From Betaproteobacteria bacterium UBA1934 (GTDB lineage: Bacteria; Pseudomonadota; Gammaproteobacteria; Burkholderiales; Rhodocyclaceae), in assembly GCA_002337055.1 (NCBI GenBank), contig DDFG01000003.1, forward strand, positions 71,853 through 135,852: a stretch of DNA of 64,000 bases. The letters are read 5' to 3'. Each line of letters starts with the position of its first letter. The first letter of the stretch is position 1. Below, piece by piece: positions 62,389 to 64,000 of this stretch. Under the pieces are notes generated by a model. The model ran no database searches. It saw nothing but the letters and a program-made list of their open reading frames with translations, and was not told the DNA's origin. The position numbers and the translations under genes were made by a program.

Positions 62389-63714
62389 TCAACCCAGTTG
62401 GCGTTGCTCATCTCTCGATTCCGGGGCGCCTGAACCGCCCTGGATTATCCTGAACACAGGACGGCACGGCATTGGTACGGGGGCTGGTTCAGCTGGCTGG
62501 ACCACTTTGGTCTTTGATGCCGAGGTTTGCTGTACAGGCTGAAATACCCGACGCTTGCGACCATGGTGAATTTTCTCAACCATCGTGCCAGCCACTTCGT
62601 CCATTTTTTCCGCCAGCTTCTGTGTGCACAGATGGGAGTAGCGCAGCAGCATGCGAACGTCCCGGTGACCGGAGATGGCCTGCAAATCAATCATGGTGAA
62701 TTGGCCGCTCTCGGCAAGACGGCTAATAGCCTCATGGCGCAGGTCATGAAAGTGAAAGTCTTGAACCTTCGATGCCGGTAAAACGCGACGGAAATAGGCA
62801 ATCTTGAGCGCGTTAGCCGTAATCGGAAAAACCTTCTCACTATCACGTGGCATGGCGTTCAGGATGTCCATGGCTTTGGCCGAAAGCGGTACCGTGCGTG
62901 CTCGACCGTTTTTGGTCTTCGGAAGCAGTGCTGCCCGTCGCTCAAAGTCCACATTGTCCCAAGTCAGCGACAAAATTTCGCCGCGTCGCATCGCCGTAGC
63001 AAGGCCAAATTCAATCAGAGGCGCAATAAAGGGATTGGCATCTTGCCGAGCCGCTTTCAGAATTTCGGCCTCCTCACTGGGTTTCAAACGACGGTCACGC
63101 TCATTGAAATACTTGGGGCGACGCAGGCCATCGAACGGGTCCTCCGAAGGCTCAATCTTCCAGACATCGGCGGCATAACGCAGCACTTGGCGAATCAGGT
63201 CGACCTCCCGGTCGACGGTCGATGGGGCAACCTCAGTCAGGCGGTCAGTGATGTAATCCTGCAAGTCTTCAGTGCAAAGCGAGGCGAGGGGCTTATCAAC
63301 AAACTCCTCCTCTCGTATCAAGCGACGCAAGCGTGTGAGCTCGACATCACTGCCCTTGTGACTCGGGCAGACCTCCTCCATGTAGCGCGCAATGAGTTGG
63401 GCTGCCGTGTGCTTCAAAGCAGCGCCATAATCCCGAAAGACCTTCAGGGCCCGCTTGGCCTCCAATTGCTTGAGTGTCTTTTCGGCTTCCTCATAGGTAT
63501 CGAATGTGGCGCAAAACTTGGGAAAGCCCTTGTCCCGTGCCCGAACCTGCCAGGAGTTCTCGAGCTGTTCCAGTTTGACCTTGTGTCCATCCGCCTGCAG
63601 GCCGGCCGCGTATGTTTGCGCCTTGCCCAGCTCCGTACAGCGAAATTCCCGGTAGAAGTCGGATTTGCGGGAAACAGAGACCGCCCAGGGAGAGCGGTTT
63701 TCAATCGTGGCCAT
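62389..63714 (-). CDS. tyrosine recombinase (island integrase)
   Basis: A 441-aa site-specific recombinase. N-terminal arm-binding region about 1-100, SAM-like core about 105-190, then the catalytic domain with R243/R244 (TAMRRGEILSLTW), H323-xx-R326 (HFHDLRHEAISR), H350 (ISGHRDVRMLLRYSHL) and the nucleophile Y359. ATG 63714 behind TTGGAGCTCAC. Placed next to the intact tRNA end, it integrates the island into tRNA-Pro. Confidence 0.95.
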   Translation of the reverse strand: MATIENRSPWAVSVSRKSDFYREFRCTELGKAQTYAAGLQADGHKVKLEQLENSWQVRARDKGFPKFCATFDTYEEAEKTLKQLEAKRALKVFRDYGAALKHTAAQLIARYMEEVCPSHKGSDVELTRLRRLIREEEFVDKPLASLCTEDLQDYITDRLTEVAPSTVDREVDLIRQVLRYAADVWKIEPSEDPFDGLRRPKYFNERDRRLKPSEEAEILKAARQDANPFIAPLIEFGLATAMRRGEILSLTWDNVDFERRAALLPKTKNGRARTVPLSAKAMDILNAMPRDSEKVFPITANALKIAYFRRVLPASKVQDFHFHDLRHEAISRLAESGQFTMIDLQAISGHRDVRMLLRYSHLCTQKLAEKMDEVAGTMVEKIHHGRKRRVFQPVQQTSASKTKVVQPAEPAPVPMPCRPVFRIIQGGSGAPESRDEQRQLG

Positions 63715-63801
63715 GTGAGCTCCAATTTGGTTATGGGAGCTCCGTGTAGGAAGGGGGTTTTATCTGCGCGCGGCACGCGGCAACAAAAGTGGCCGTTTTC
63801 G

Positions 63802-63822
63802 TGCCGCACCGCTGCCGCACAA
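63802..63822 (+). repeat. paired TGCCGCAC repeats (right arm sites)
   Basis: TGCCGCACCG at 63802 and TGCCGCACAA at 63813, 11 bases apart as at 33280/33291, between the integrase start and attR. Confidence 0.65.
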
Positions 63823-63894
63823 AAGAAAATTAATGTGGCAGCGTTACGCAGGGGTCTGGCCTGCAGGGCTTGTAAACCATTGAATCAAAAACAA

Positions 63895-63920
63895 AAAAGG
63901 CCACACGACGGTGGCCTTTT
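63895..63920 (-). terminator. island-borne terminator for the tRNA
   Basis: AAAAGGCCAC (63895-63904) / GTGGCCTTTT (63911-63920), perfect 10-bp stem. It sits between the tRNA-Pro and the integrase, insulating one from the other. Confidence 0.75.
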
Positions 63921-63929
63921 CAGTATTTT

Positions 63930-63977
63930 TTTTGGTCGGAGTGACATGATTCGAACATGCGACCCCTGCGTCCCGAA
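63930..63977 (-). repeat. attR: 48-bp repeat inside the intact tRNA-Pro
   Basis: Identical to 33113-33160. It is part of the complete tRNA gene, so the island end restores the gene after insertion. Confidence 0.93.
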
Positions 63978-64000
63978 CGCAGTGCTCTACCGGGCTGAGC
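63933..64000 (-). tRNA. tRNA-Pro(CGG), 5' end beyond the window
   Basis: On the minus strand the visible part includes the D arm, anticodon stem CTGCG/CGCAG with loop TTCGGGA (anticodon CGG), the T arm with GTTCGAATC, acceptor strand CACTCCG and encoded CCA. About nine bases of the 5' acceptor strand are missing past 64000. Confidence 0.95.

Larger units (their letters stand above)
33113..63977. mobile_element. genomic island integrated in tRNA-Pro(CGG)
   Basis: The ends are identical 48-bp direct repeats (33113-33160, 63930-63977) consisting of the tRNA-Pro sequence from the anticodon loop to CCA plus four bases. A tyrosine recombinase gene (62389-63714) lies next to the intact tRNA. Inner features are paired TGCCGCAC repeats at both ends and a TrfA-like plasmid initiator. 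One copy of the tRNA is whole, as usual for islands that carry the replacement 3' end. No conjugation genes, relaxase or transposases are seen. Confidence 0.93.

Noticed and set aside
33113..63977. Possible CRISPR array or insertion sequences in the island
   Set aside because: No regularly spaced repeats and no transposase frame were seen.

Overview
The window is high-GC proteobacterial DNA. Gene content and protein flavour (glgP-pgi-glgA cluster, Mrp, MetG, DnaE, CpxRA-like pair, tRNA-Pro) suggest a betaproteobacterium of the Rhodocyclales type; this is an inference from family resemblance, not from a search. It splits into two parts: a chromosomal backbone (1 to about 33,112) and a genomic island of about 30.8 kb (33,113 to 63,977) inserted in the 3' half of a tRNA-Pro(CGG) gene.

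Backbone. A glycogen/hexose-phosphate cluster comes first (glgP, pgi, glgA), then folA, a DUF4337 protein and a substrate-binding lipoprotein. A minus-strand block follows: basic amino acid decarboxylase, dcd, a large REC-REC-LuxR-PAS-GGDEF-EAL regulator whose catalytic motifs are degenerate, and the Fe-S carrier ATPase Mrp. Then come an unrecognised 564-aa protein, metG, acylphosphatase, a chemoreceptor with a C-terminal sensor region, dnaE and a BamE-like lipoprotein. An envelope-stress locus has the E. coli cpxP/cpxRA layout: sensor kinase and regulator diverge from a Spy/CpxP-like gene. Tandem GTAAA half-sites with 5-6 bp spacers lie between them, and a second pair lies before an EF-hand gene. 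A four-gene overlapping run ends the backbone (ArnT-like glycosyltransferase, sialidase-fold protein, membrane protein, GNAT).

Island. Both ends carry the same 48-bp repeat, which is the anticodon-loop-to-CCA half of tRNA-Pro. A tyrosine recombinase lies next to the intact tRNA, and paired TGCCGCAC repeats with 11-bp spacing sit inside each end. From left to right it contains: an HTH gene; a GEMM-like (cyclic dinucleotide) riboswitch in a long structured leader of a P-loop ATPase; a deoxyribosyltransferase module flanked by 22-bp repeats, next to a decayed SLOG-family gene; a plasmid-type replication module (HTH gene, TrfA-like initiator, iteron-like repeats); unknown genes; an AT-rich, overlapping three-gene operon of unknown helical proteins; a 0.95-kb hairpin-dense non-coding stretch ending in a minus-strand terminator; an SOS/DNA-damage group (SRAP protein, LexA box, zinc ribbon, umuD, umuC); a redox/sulfur/metal-type stress cargo (ECF sigma factor, permease, CxxC protein, TSUP, methyltransferase, rhodanese); a TetR-controlled HlyD/ABC export operon; a LysE/Lrp pair; a cluster of unknown genes with shared promoter and leader sequences; and the integrase. 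I see no relaxase, type IV secretion genes, insertion sequences or CRISPR array, so the element looks integrative with a plasmid-like replication module and is not self-conjugative.

Strongest candidates for something undescribed: the hairpin-rich RNA region 44,168-45,115; the three-gene operon 41,784-43,645; the paralogous genes at 48,457 and 60,086 with an identical 15-bp leader block; the riboswitch-led ATPase; and the palindrome TTTCAGCGCTGAAA repeated four times in island intergenic regions.
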